Source: Clostridia bacterium
Lineage (GTDB): Bacteria > Bacillota > Clostridia > Christensenellales > UBA1242
Reading direction: 5' to 3'
Length of the DNA: 10,047 bases
NCBI GenBank assembly: GCA_028694075.1
Contig: JAQUUD010000044.1
Coordinates: 1 to 10,047, forward strand
In this document: one piece after another, positions 1 to 6,173 of the stretch
How positions within the stretch are numbered: position 1 is the stretch's first letter
Layout of the letters: each line of letters starts with the position of its first letter
Notes under the pieces: model-generated
The model's input: only the letters and a program-made list of their open reading frames with translations
Database searches by the model: none
What the model was told of the DNA's origin: nothing
Made by a program: the position numbers and the translations under genes

Positions 1-268
1 GCGAAGTTATGTAATCAAGCCCGCCAACCTTATCCAAAAGCCCTGCGGTTTCCAGCCGGTTGGTCAATGTAATAAAATCAACCGGTTTGTTGTCGGCATA
101 AATTTCGGTCATTTTTTCAAAAATCAACTTATGTGCTTCCGAATAAAAATCTTCAGCAGAGATTGAGCCGAAAATATTAATTGTTATTTCATCATCAGTT
201 AAAGCACAAGCAAGAACAGCCTGTTCCGCTTCAATGCTATGAGGCAAAATTTTAGCGATTGATTTCAT
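1..268 (-). CDS. dnaB: Replicative DNA helicase DnaB, N-terminal fragment
   Basis: This is the 5' end of a gene that runs off the left edge, with 89 codons visible of a protein usually near 440-450 residues. DnaB is the hexameric helicase that unwinds DNA at the replication fork and recruits primase. The translation opens MKSIAKILPHSIEAEQAVLA, the typical start of the DnaB N-terminal domain (P-x-S-I-E-A-E-Q-A-V-L). It continues with HKLIFEKMTEIYADNKPVDF, then an ITL-x-N-R-L stretch and GLLDKVGGLDYI, matching the conserved order IF-x-x-M, PVD-x-I-T-L and GG-x-x-Y. The RecA-like motor domain lies outside the window. The start at 266-268 follows an AGGAAAAAAGG purine stretch. The next gene on this strand lies 189 bp upstream, so co-transcription is uncertain. 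Confidence 0.93.
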   Translation of the reverse strand, partial: MKSIAKILPHSIEAEQAVLACALTDDEITINIFGSISAEDFYSEAHKLIFEKMTEIYADNKPVDFITLTNRLETAGLLDKVGGLDYITS

Positions 269-457
269 CTTAATACCTTTTTTCCTAAATTTTTTATCTA
301 ATGAGATTGCTTTAATTTGTTTGTTTTTTATTGATTATTACTAAAAATATTATTAACCCTTTTATATATATAAATTTTTATAATACAATGCTAATAAGAT
401 TTTTTTAAAAAGTTTAATATTTAAACACAATAATAAATTCCTAAAAACTTCAAACCG

Positions 458-721
458 TTAATCAGCAAACGGGTCAAATTTTTTTGGCTTGTTTTTTAAT
501 CTTTCTTCTCTTTTTCTTAAAACATATTCCATTAAAAGATATACAACTCCGCCCACCGCAATCATTATCATAATCACGACATACTGCATATTTGCAAGCG
601 ACGGCACAAAATAATAAAGCAAAAATCCCACAATACAAAGCACGGGGACAGCAATCAGCAAAAACAAGCCGATTTTTTTATAATTTCTTTTAAATTCATT
701 TTTTGGGTTTCTTTCCATCAT
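458..721 (-). CDS. Small two-helix membrane protein, function unknown
   Basis: This 87-residue protein has two clear hydrophobic segments, at about residues 17-39 (IGLFLLIAVPVLCIVGFLLY onwards) and 47-68. They are separated by a short polar turn (PSLANMQ). The N-terminus (NPKNEFKRNYKK) and the C-terminus (RKREERLKNKPKK) are strongly basic. By the positive-inside rule both ends should be cytoplasmic, making a helical hairpin in the membrane. No catalytic motif is visible and I do not recognise the family. Two ATG codons stand in tandem at the start, with only a weak purine stretch (AAGATGAG) upstream. A possible promoter on this strand (TTGCGT at 759-764, TAATAT at 736-741, 17-bp spacer) would leave a very short leader. 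Sensible composition and topology argue that it is real. Confidence 0.7.
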   Translation of the reverse strand: MMERNPKNEFKRNYKKIGLFLLIAVPVLCIVGFLLYYFVPSLANMQYVVIMIMIAVGGVVYLLMEYVLRKREERLKNKPKKFDPFAD

Positions 722-801
722 AAATTCTCATCTTAATATTATCACAATAATTTAAAAAACGCAAAGATTTTATTATGGTTTAATTTATATTTGAATTTTG
801 T

Positions 802-831
802 TTGACAAAATTCGCCTATTTTTGTTATAAA
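802..831 (+). promoter_or_regulatory. Sigma-A-type promoter for the 957-1403 gene
   Basis: TTGACA at 802-807 is followed 17-18 bp later by TTATAA/TATAAA at 825-831. It points to the gene at 957 and implies an untranslated leader of about 120 nucleotides, which contains a long inverted repeat (844-909). Confidence 0.6.
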
Positions 832-843
832 TTCTATGTATGA

Positions 844-909
844 TATTTTAATTAAATTTTTCTTTTATCCAAATATTGCAAGCAACTTGATTTAAATTTA
901 ATTAAAATA
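844..909 (+). repeat. 16-bp perfect inverted repeat in the leader of the 957 gene
   Basis: TATTTTAATTAAATTT at 844-859 is the exact reverse complement of 894-909, with a 34-nt intervening segment. It lies entirely between the promoter at 802-831 and the ribosome site of the next gene, so the leader RNA could form a long all-A/U stem. Its function is unknown; it could also be a protein-binding site in DNA. Confidence 0.55.
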
Positions 910-956
910 AGAAAAAATATTAAACATTTTGAACAATATTAGCAGAAGGAGCAACA

Positions 957-1403
957 ATGCAAAGCATTATGTTAGACGAGCCAAAAGAAATAGCCGGAGC
1001 AGAATCAGTAAAAGAGCAAAAAGCGCAGTTTATGCAAAGTAGATGCCTTAAAGATTATTCTATTTTAGAAAAAAATAAAGGTACAATTATTAATTTTTCA
1101 TATTTAAGAAATGATGGATATATTTTTAAAGGTGCAAGCAAATTGATTGAAGTTTATCCTTTCAAAGGCATAAAATATGCCGGAGGATTTATTCCATTCC
1201 TTGACAAAGAAAAAGCACTTATGACAATTACAAATGAAAAAGGTGAACTTATCTATGACCGTTCTTATGTTCTTAACAGTACTTCATTAATATCAGACCC
1301 TGTGCTTTTTAATACATATCAACTTAATACTTTTGGAACTAACAAACCAGAAGAATTAGCCGAATCATTTATAAAAATCAGAGCAGTTGAACAAGTCAGA
1401 TAA
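957..1403 (+). CDS. Conserved-looking hypothetical cytoplasmic protein
   Basis: I do not recognise this 148-residue protein. It has no signal peptide or membrane segment. The first 30 or so residues are charged and probably helical (SIMLDEPKEIAGAESVKEQK). The remainder looks like a beta-rich domain, with alternating hydrophobic and aromatic positions (YIFKGASKLIEVYPFKGIKY, GGFIPFLD, ALMTITNEKGELIYDRSY). There is a single Cys and no evident catalytic motif. The start is well supported by AGAAGGAG placed 5-6 bases before the ATG. The gene has its own promoter (802-831), a structured leader and a likely terminator (1471-1494), so it is probably monocistronic. Its existence as a gene is firm; its role is open. 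Confidence 0.82.
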   Translation: MQSIMLDEPKEIAGAESVKEQKAQFMQSRCLKDYSILEKNKGTIINFSYLRNDGYIFKGASKLIEVYPFKGIKYAGGFIPFLDKEKALMTITNEKGELIYDRSYVLNSTSLISDPVLFNTYQLNTFGTNKPEELAESFIKIRAVEQVR

Positions 1404-1470
1404 TTTTTTCAGAATAAAGGGCTTACATCATAAAGTTGTGGATATTTCATTCAATTTAAAAAATAAATTT

Positions 1471-1494
1471 AAAATGCAATTATTGCATTTTTTT
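1471..1494 (+). terminator. Intrinsic terminator after the 957-1403 gene
   Basis: AAAATGCAA at 1471-1479 pairs with TTGCATTTT at 1483-1491 around a TTA loop, and T's continue to 1494. The stem is AT-rich and therefore modest, but it lies 68 bp past the stop codon and before the next gene's start. Confidence 0.55.
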
Positions 1495-1579
1495 AACTCA
1501 GTTGAAATTAAAAAAATTATATATTTTTTCAAATTGCATATTGATTAATAATTTGTTAATAATATTTATGATAATTTAT

Positions 1580-1584
1580 GGAGG
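1580..1584 (+). promoter_or_regulatory. Ribosome binding site that sets the start of the dehydrogenase
   Basis: GGAGG at 1580-1584 ends 8 bases before the ATG at 1593. An earlier in-frame ATG at 1578 overlaps this site and has no Shine-Dalgarno of its own, so the 1593 start is chosen. Confidence 0.8.
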
Positions 1585-1592
1585 TTGAATTT

Positions 1593-2708
1593 ATGTCAGA
1601 CAAAACAAGAAAATTGAAAGTTGCAATGTATGGCTCAGGAAAAATGTCAGAATATCTAATGCGATATGTTTTTGAAAAAAACGGCGAAATTGTTTGCGCC
1701 TTTGATATTGACTCTGAAATAATAGGCAAAAATATTGCTGAGATTATGGGGAAAGGCTTTAAAAAAACCGGCGTTATTGTTAAAAACGCAAATGAACTTG
1801 AATCTGAAATCAAGAAAACTTCGCCCGATGCTTGCATTGTTGCAACAATGAGTTTGCTAAAAGATTTGGAACCAGTTTTAACAAGACTTGCAAGTTTAGG
1901 AATCAGTGCAATCACAACCTGCGAAGAGGCTTTTTATCCGTGGAACTCTAATCCAAAATTAACAGAAAAATTGGATAATCTTGCAAAAGAAAATAATTGC
2001 ACAATATGCGGTTCGGGTTATCAAGATGTTTTTTGGGGAAACCTTGTAACAACAATTGCCGGAGCAACTCAAAGCATTAAAAAAATAATCGGCAAATCAT
2101 CTTATAATGTGGAAGATTACGGTATTGCTCTTGCAAGAGTTCACGGGGCGGGACTAACGCTAAAAGAATTTGAAAAGCAAATTGCTTCGACCGATAATAT
2201 TTCGTCAAATGAAAGACAAAAACTTATTGACTCCGGAAAATTTTTGCCAAGTTATATGTGGAACACAAACGGCTGGTTATGTTCTCAGCTAGGGCTGACC
2301 GTGAAAAATCAAACACAAAAATGTGTGCCACAAACCCACAAAGAAGATTTAACTTCGTCCACACTTGATATGACAATAAAAGCCGGTGATGCAACAGGAA
2401 TGAGTGCTGTTGTAACCACAGAAACCAAAGAAGGAATAACACTCGAAACTCAGTGCATCGGGAAAGTTTATGCACCTGATGAATTTGACTCTAACACTTG
2501 GACAGTTGAAGGAGAGCCAACCACCACAATAACTGTCAATCGACCAGCCACAGTTGAACTCACTTGTGCAATAATAGTGAATCGCCTTGCCGACCTTCTT
2601 GATTCGCCTTATGGTTTTTTTACAACCGAGAAAATGCCAAGCGCATTTTTTGTCAGGGATTTAACCGTCATTGAAAGCGAAGATGAAGAAAGCGAAAGTG
2701 AAGATTAA
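1593..2708 (+). CDS. 2,4-diaminopentanoate dehydrogenase-like oxidoreductase (dihydrodipicolinate reductase fold)
   Basis: From the 1593 start this protein has 371 residues. Residues 7-20 (KLKVAMYGSGKMSE) form a Rossmann beta-alpha unit with GSGKM as the dinucleotide loop. The second strand ends in AFDID (36-40), and the acidic end suggests a preference for NAD over NADP. Further core strands are CIVATM (81-86) and ISAITTCEEAFYPW (104-117). The arrangement and length resemble the family that includes 2,4-diaminopentanoate dehydrogenase of the ornithine fermentation pathway, which removes an amine with NAD(P) to give a keto acid. The family assignment is from recognition of the fold and is moderately sure; the substrate is not. 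The usual partners (ornithine aminomutase, thiolase-like genes) are absent here. The C-terminus ends in a very acidic tail (ESEDEESESED). It lies alone between two terminators. Confidence 0.66.
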   Translation: MSDKTRKLKVAMYGSGKMSEYLMRYVFEKNGEIVCAFDIDSEIIGKNIAEIMGKGFKKTGVIVKNANELESEIKKTSPDACIVATMSLLKDLEPVLTRLASLGISAITTCEEAFYPWNSNPKLTEKLDNLAKENNCTICGSGYQDVFWGNLVTTIAGATQSIKKIIGKSSYNVEDYGIALARVHGAGLTLKEFEKQIASTDNISSNERQKLIDSGKFLPSYMWNTNGWLCSQLGLTVKNQTQKCVPQTHKEDLTSSTLDMTIKAGDATGMSAVVTTETKEGITLETQCIGKVYAPDEFDSNTWTVEGEPTTTITVNRPATVELTCAIIVNRLADLLDSPYGFFTTEKMPSAFFVRDLTVIESEDEESESED

Positions 2709-2816
2709 TTTCAATTTTTAAATTATATAATAATTTAATTAAGCCTTAAAAACTCAAAATTGTTTTTTTAAAAAATTTTTGAACAAAACAACTTATTTAA
2801 AATGTTTTATTAAATA

Positions 2817-2846
2817 AATTCTTAAAAAAATAATTCTTAAAAAAAT
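2817..2846. repeat. Perfect 15-bp tandem duplication
   Basis: AATTCTTAAAAAAAT occurs at 2817-2831 and again at 2832-2846 without a mismatch. The second copy supplies the A-tract of the left arm of the adjoining terminator. Confidence 0.8.
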
Positions 2847-2881
2847 CAAATCCGCAAACAAATTGCGGATTTGATTTTTTT
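2839..2881. terminator. Strong bidirectional terminator between converging genes
   Basis: The arm CAAATCCGCAA (2847-2857) pairs with TTGCGGATTTG (2863-2873) around the loop ACAAA. A-tracts on the left and T-tracts on the right extend the stem to 19 bp (2839-2857 with 2863-2881). Either strand gives a GC-bearing hairpin followed by a U-run. It can therefore end both the dehydrogenase transcript (plus) and the P-loop gene transcript (minus). Confidence 0.88.
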
Positions 2882-2944
2882 AGTTATTAATTACAAATTA
2901 AAATTAAACTAATTTTAGAAATACAGTTAGAAACTCTGCAAAAT

Positions 2945-3508
2945 TCAATTTTCATCTTTTTTTAATATAAGTTTGTCAATGCCACTAAAAAGATTTTCTA
3001 AAATTATATCAATGTTGCCATATGTATCAATTTCTAGCACTGGGCATTTTATATGATTTTTTATATAATTTGTATGTTGTTTTAAACTCCTGAAAGTTTC
3101 ATCGCCGACATCATAATGTTCAGCATACCATAAAAACTTTTTAAAATTTTCAAACATATCACCACCGTCAAGCACGCGCTCACCATACAATTCTCTTTCT
3201 CTATAATTTATCCTTTTTATTCTTGTTTCTGTTGGTGCTTTTAAGAAAACAAGCAAATCAAATCTATCTGAAAATTCTTTCCCCCATCTTGCAACATTTC
3301 CGCAAATAATCAAGTTTTCGTTTTCGTCAAATGCTTTATTGAGAAGTGACCTGCCTTCTTCATAACTTCTGTCTTTTTGAAATGGCGGATTTGTTTGCTC
3401 CCACGCATAATAATCAGATTCAATTTGTTTAATATCATAATGAAAAGCAATATGGCGACCTATTGTTGAAGTTCCAGTGCCCGCCGCACCAATCACACAT
3501 ATTTTCAT
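2945..3508 (-). CDS. P-loop NTPase, small-molecule or nucleotide kinase-like (Walker A lysine absent)
   Basis: This 187-residue protein has the adenylate/shikimate-kinase type of layout. A first strand and P-loop MKICVIGAAGTGTSTIGR is followed by an acidic pocket residue (ESDYYAWEQ, about 30-38), a second core strand LIICGNVARWG (about 66-76) and FDLLVFLKAP. Next comes an arginine-rich lid (TRIKRINYRERELYGER). The expected Walker A GxxxxGK[ST] reads GAAGTGTS here, with Thr where the catalytic or binding Lys should be. Some kinase-like P-loop families are known to have this substitution, so nucleotide binding may persist in altered form. The start is firm: AAGGAGA lies five bases before the ATG. 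The substrate cannot be named. Its only close neighbour is the 39-codon ORF upstream on the same strand. Confidence 0.72.
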   Translation of the reverse strand: MKICVIGAAGTGTSTIGRHIAFHYDIKQIESDYYAWEQTNPPFQKDRSYEEGRSLLNKAFDENENLIICGNVARWGKEFSDRFDLLVFLKAPTETRIKRINYRERELYGERVLDGGDMFENFKKFLWYAEHYDVGDETFRSLKQHTNYIKNHIKCPVLEIDTYGNIDIILENLFSGIDKLILKKDEN

Positions 3509-3618
3509 ATTGTTCTCCTTATGCTTTAAATTTTTTGTTAATTATAATTTATTAATTTTTAACTTGTTACTTTTATTTAACAACTTGTTTTTTCTCAGTT
3601 TGTGTTGTTCTATTACTT

Positions 3619-3738
3619 TTAAAGGAACTGAATACATATTTTTTTATGTGGGAAAGGACCTGTTCCAGCTCCAAATGTTACCCAAAATTCCCCCTCTTTT
3701 TTCGCTGATTTATTTTTTTCTTTCTGTTTTTCTGCCAT
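3619..3738 (-). CDS. Predicted 39-residue small protein
   Basis: This short frame runs from the ATG at 3736-3738 to the TAA at 3619-3621. It is preceded by a very strong Shine-Dalgarno (GGGAGGG, about eight bases upstream) and by an extended -10 promoter (3778-3808). Residues 1-15 are lysine-rich and soluble (MAEKQKEKNKSAKKEG). The rest is EFWVTFGAGTGPFP followed by HKKICIQFL. There is no membrane helix. The GAGTGP stretch is glycine-rich and could form a turn or loop; I do not recognise a family. The stop is 110 bp before the P-loop gene on the same strand, and no terminator is visible between them, so a shared transcript is possible. The signal-to-length ratio supports translation, but the ORF is short enough that homologues are needed to confirm it. 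Confidence 0.55.
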   Translation of the reverse strand: MAEKQKEKNKSAKKEGEFWVTFGAGTGPFPHKKICIQFL

Positions 3739-3777
3739 CAAAAAACCCTCCCAACAAATAATTAATTAATAATAAAA

Positions 3778-3808
3778 ATTATATCATAACAAAATATTTT
3801 TTGTTCAA
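3778..3808 (-). promoter_or_regulatory. Extended -10 promoter for the 39-residue ORF
   Basis: On the minus strand TTGAAC (3803-3808) precedes TATAAT (3778-3783). The spacer is 19 bp, longer than ideal, but a TGA immediately before TATAAT gives an extended -10 (TGATATAAT). The predicted transcript starts about 30 bases before the start codon. Confidence 0.6.
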
Positions 3809-3880
3809 ATTTCACGTTATATTTTTAAAATTCAAAATTCAATTTGTTTTAATTTTTATAAAGAAACAATCTCAAAATAC

Positions 3881-5284
3881 CTATAATTCTTTAACTTGTG
3901 AACTTTGCATTAGTTTATTTTTAATTCTTTGCAATTTTGCAGAAAGCATAACTTTGATTGTTTTGGAATTATTTAAATCCAACATTTGAGGTTTCAATGT
4001 TGCAATTTCATCATTAACTTTTTTTCTGGTTTCTTCAATTGTTGGGATTTTATATATCAAATTTCCGGCTTCAATCATTTTAGGTTTTAAATTTTTAATT
4101 ACAAAATCTTCGGCTTGATTATTTTTGCCTTTAATATTAAATAATCTTTCATCATAAACGCAAAGAATATCTGTGAAAATCTGATTATTATTATCATAAA
4201 CTCTATACAATTTCTTGAAATGCGGATTAATTAACTTATCAGTCGTGTCAGAAATTTTTATTTTTGGAACAATTTGATTTTCCTTTTCAATCGCAACCAG
4301 TTTATAAACTCCGCCTAAAATTGGGCAAGATTTTGAAGTAATCAGATTTTCGCCAACGCCAAAAACATCAATTGGGGCATTATTATCAACCAGTTTTTTT
4401 ATTACATTTTCATCAAGCGAATTAGATGCAACAATTTTTGTATCAAAAAGTCCTGCCTTGTCTAACATAATTCTTGCTTGTTTTGATAAAAAGTCCAAAT
4501 CCCCGCTGTCAATTCTTATGCCGGTAAGTTTTTTGCCCATCGGTTTTAAAACTTCATTATATGTTTTAATTGCGTTCGGAATACCGCTTTTTAATGTGTT
4601 GTATGTATCAACCAGTAAGGTGCAGGAATCCGGATAAGTTTCTGCATACGCTTTAAAGGCTTCCAACTCACTGTCAAACACCTGAACAAAACTATGTGCC
4701 ATTGTTCCCAGCACTGGAGTCCCATATTTTTTGCCCGCCAAAGTGCAAGCAGTGCCAACCGCTCCGCCAACATAAGCATCAACAGCCCCGTCAACTGCTG
4801 CATTTATTCCTTGCGCCCGTCTTGTTCCAAACTCCATTATTGCTCTGCCACTCGCACTTCTTACAATTCTGTTTGCTTTTGTTGTTATCAAACTTGAACG
4901 ATTAAATATTAATAGCAAAGCAGTTTCAACTAATTGTGCCTGCAAAAGCGGTGCTTTTATTGTGATAACTGGTTCGTTAGGGAAGACCACTGTTCCATCT
5001 TCCACAGCCCAAACATCTCCATTAAACTTTATTTTGCTTAAATAATTTAAATAAGCGTCGCTGAATTTATTTAAACTTTTTAAATATTCAATATCGCTTT
5101 CTGAAAATTTAAATTGCATTAAATATTTTAAGCAATTATTTATTCCGTTTGCGATAACAAAACCACTGTTGTCGGGATTTTTACGATAATATAAATCAAA
5201 ATAGGCAATTTGTTCGTGCAAATTTTTATCATAATATGGCTGCCCCATTGTTAATTCATAAAAATCCATTATTAAATTTTCCAT
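3881..5284 (-). CDS. pncB: Nicotinate phosphoribosyltransferase
   Basis: PncB joins nicotinate to phosphoribosyl pyrophosphate to give nicotinate mononucleotide, the committing step of the Preiss-Handler NAD salvage route, in the cytoplasm. At 467 residues it is near the length of Firmicutes homologues. Family marks in order are DFYELTMGQ (7-15), VEDGTVVFPNEPVITI (94-109), EFGTRRAQG (151-159), GTMAHSFVQVF (193-203; His197 matches the residue that is phosphorylated in this family), LLVDTYNT (223-230) and GIRIDSGDL (255-263). The start at 5284 gives the usual N-terminus just before the DFYELTM motif and has AAGGA about ten bases upstream. It lies 76 bp downstream of the nicotinamidase-like gene on the same strand and surely shares its NrtR-type promoter region. 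No convincing terminator follows it. Confidence 0.96.
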   Translation of the reverse strand: MENLIMDFYELTMGQPYYDKNLHEQIAYFDLYYRKNPDNSGFVIANGINNCLKYLMQFKFSESDIEYLKSLNKFSDAYLNYLSKIKFNGDVWAVEDGTVVFPNEPVITIKAPLLQAQLVETALLLIFNRSSLITTKANRIVRSASGRAIMEFGTRRAQGINAAVDGAVDAYVGGAVGTACTLAGKKYGTPVLGTMAHSFVQVFDSELEAFKAYAETYPDSCTLLVDTYNTLKSGIPNAIKTYNEVLKPMGKKLTGIRIDSGDLDFLSKQARIMLDKAGLFDTKIVASNSLDENVIKKLVDNNAPIDVFGVGENLITSKSCPILGGVYKLVAIEKENQIVPKIKISDTTDKLINPHFKKLYRVYDNNNQIFTDILCVYDERLFNIKGKNNQAEDFVIKNLKPKMIEAGNLIYKIPTIEETRKKVNDEIATLKPQMLDLNNSKTIKVMLSAKLQRIKNKLMQSSQVKEL

Positions 5285-5360
5285 TTTTATCTTTTCCTTT
5301 TTATTTTTTTTATTTTATCTTTTTTATCTTTAAAAATTTTTAATGCTAATTTTAACCTAT

Positions 5361-5942
5361 TTATTTTGTAAATTCTAAAACTTTTGGCTTTTGCATTAAA
5401 ACTTGAACTCCTACTTGTTCCATTCTGGCAAGTGCTTCTTTATGATTTGCATTTGCATTATGGATTGGATTGTCAAAAGTATAAACCGAATTTTCCAGCA
5501 CAACAACCTGTGTTGGTCTGTTATGTTTTTGATTGAATTCTTGATATGCGATTGCGAACTGTTCCACACAAATATCAGTGCAACAACCAACAACATAAGC
5601 CTTGTCAAAAATTATTTTGTTTGCAATTTCTTTAAAATTTTCCGTATTAAAACCATTCGTTTGATTTTTTTCAATAATGAAAAAATCGTTTTCATAAGGT
5701 TTTAGTTCCGGAATAAAATCAGATTCACTTGTTCCTTTAATGCAATGCACAGGAAATAATTTAAACTCTTCATCATCTTCCAAATGGCAATCCTTAAAAG
5801 CAATTATTGGAATTTCTTTTAAAATTGCTTCTTTTACAAGATTTACTATATTCGGTGTTACTTTATTAATATTCTTATCAGATAAATTTCCTTCATTTAT
5901 AAAGCCATTCACCATATCCACAACAATCAAAACATTTTTCAT
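5361..5942 (-). CDS. pncA: Nicotinamidase-like cysteine hydrolase (isochorismatase superfamily)
   Basis: A nicotinamidase converts nicotinamide to nicotinate plus ammonia, and the nicotinate feeds the phosphoribosyltransferase encoded next door. The 193-residue chain has the superfamily's catalytic triad: Asp9 (VLIVVDMVNGF), Lys92 (IIEKNQTNGF) and Cys125 (VVGCCTDICV). Asp51 and His53 in the segment FKDCHLEDD are placed as metal ligands, with PVHC (64-67) contributing His66. The superfamily also contains other amidases and isochorismatases, but the operon with pncB and the divergent nrtR make nicotinamide the natural substrate. The start is supported by AAGGAG seven bases before the ATG. The gene is first in the operon and its promoter overlaps operator site 1. 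Confidence 0.9.
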   Translation of the reverse strand: MKNVLIVVDMVNGFINEGNLSDKNINKVTPNIVNLVKEAILKEIPIIAFKDCHLEDDEEFKLFPVHCIKGTSESDFIPELKPYENDFFIIEKNQTNGFNTENFKEIANKIIFDKAYVVGCCTDICVEQFAIAYQEFNQKHNRPTQVVVLENSVYTFDNPIHNANANHKEALARMEQVGVQVLMQKPKVLEFTK

Positions 5943-5970
5943 TTCAAGACTCCTTTTTGTATTATATGTT

Positions 5971-5995
5971 TGATATTAACATTATGATAATATCA
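5971..5995. promoter_or_regulatory. Operator site 1, probable NrtR binding site on the pncA-pncB promoter
   Basis: This is a 25-bp near-perfect palindrome: TGATATTA at 5971-5978 mirrors TAATATCA at 5988-5995, and the centre also pairs except for one mismatch (5979/5987). It covers the -10 box of the pncA promoter (5987-5992), so a bound protein should block transcription. Assignment to NrtR is by position, since the divergent gene encodes NrtR. No known consensus was matched. Confidence 0.72.
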
Positions 5996-6015
5996 TATAA
6001 ATTATATCTTGTCAA
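5987..6015 (-). promoter_or_regulatory. Promoter of the pncA-pncB operon
   Basis: On the minus strand TTGACA (6010-6015), a 17-bp spacer and TATTAT (5987-5992) make a near-consensus sigma-A promoter. The -10 lies wholly inside the palindrome of operator site 1. Confidence 0.82.
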
Positions 6016-6032
6016 GAGTTTTTTAAAATTAT

Positions 6033-6060
6033 TTGACATTAATATTATCGAAATGATAAT
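6033..6060 (+). promoter_or_regulatory. Promoter of nrtR
   Basis: TTGACA at 6033-6038 and GATAAT at 6055-6060 are separated by 16 bp. Both boxes fall inside the second operator copy (6032-6070), which points to autoregulation. The leader to the ATG at 6174 is about 105 nucleotides. Confidence 0.7.
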
Positions 6061-6062
6061 AT
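6042..6062. promoter_or_regulatory. Operator site 2, probable NrtR binding site on its own promoter
   Basis: ATATTATC (6042-6049) mirrors GATAATAT (6055-6062) around five bases. It is the core of the second, 39-bp copy of the repeat and overlaps the nrtR -10 box. The arm spacing differs from site 1, so the precise contact bases are uncertain. Confidence 0.65.
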
Positions 6063-6173
6063 CTTATAAACGACAATAACAAATGTGACACAAAAAAAGT
6101 CAGTTGAATTATTTAAAAAAACGCAAAAATTCTATGTTTTGCACAAAATAAATAATATGAAAGGGGTTAAAAA

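Larger units (their letters stand above)
5969..6070. repeat. Duplicated operator-promoter block (33-bp and 39-bp copies)
   Basis: The segments 5969-6001 and 6032-6070 are direct repeats. They share TTTGAyATTAAyATTAT on the left and GATAATATCwTATAAA on the right, with 30 of 33 aligned bases identical. The second copy carries six extra bases (CGAAAT, 6049-6054) in the middle. The copies lie on the promoters of the two divergent transcription units. Confidence 0.85.

Noticed and set aside
1556..1915. A 119-codon minus-strand frame opposite the dehydrogenase gene
   Set aside because: It lies antisense to the well-supported Rossmann domain and has no ribosome site or family resemblance.
3477..3989. 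Two hydrophobic plus-strand frames in the gap before pncB
   Set aside because: They are antisense to the P-loop gene, the 39-residue ORF and the end of pncB. Their Phe/Leu richness simply reflects T-rich DNA.
5285..5360. Repeated AAGATAAAA motifs in the pncA-pncB gap as a regulatory element
   Set aside because: Three copies of an A-rich string in an A-rich spacer are readily explained by base composition and by the loose ribosome site of pncB.
6068..6173. Possible riboswitch in the nrtR leader
   Set aside because: The 105-nt leader shows no stable stem or resemblance to a known NAD-related riboswitch; the promoter-overlapping palindromes already explain regulation.
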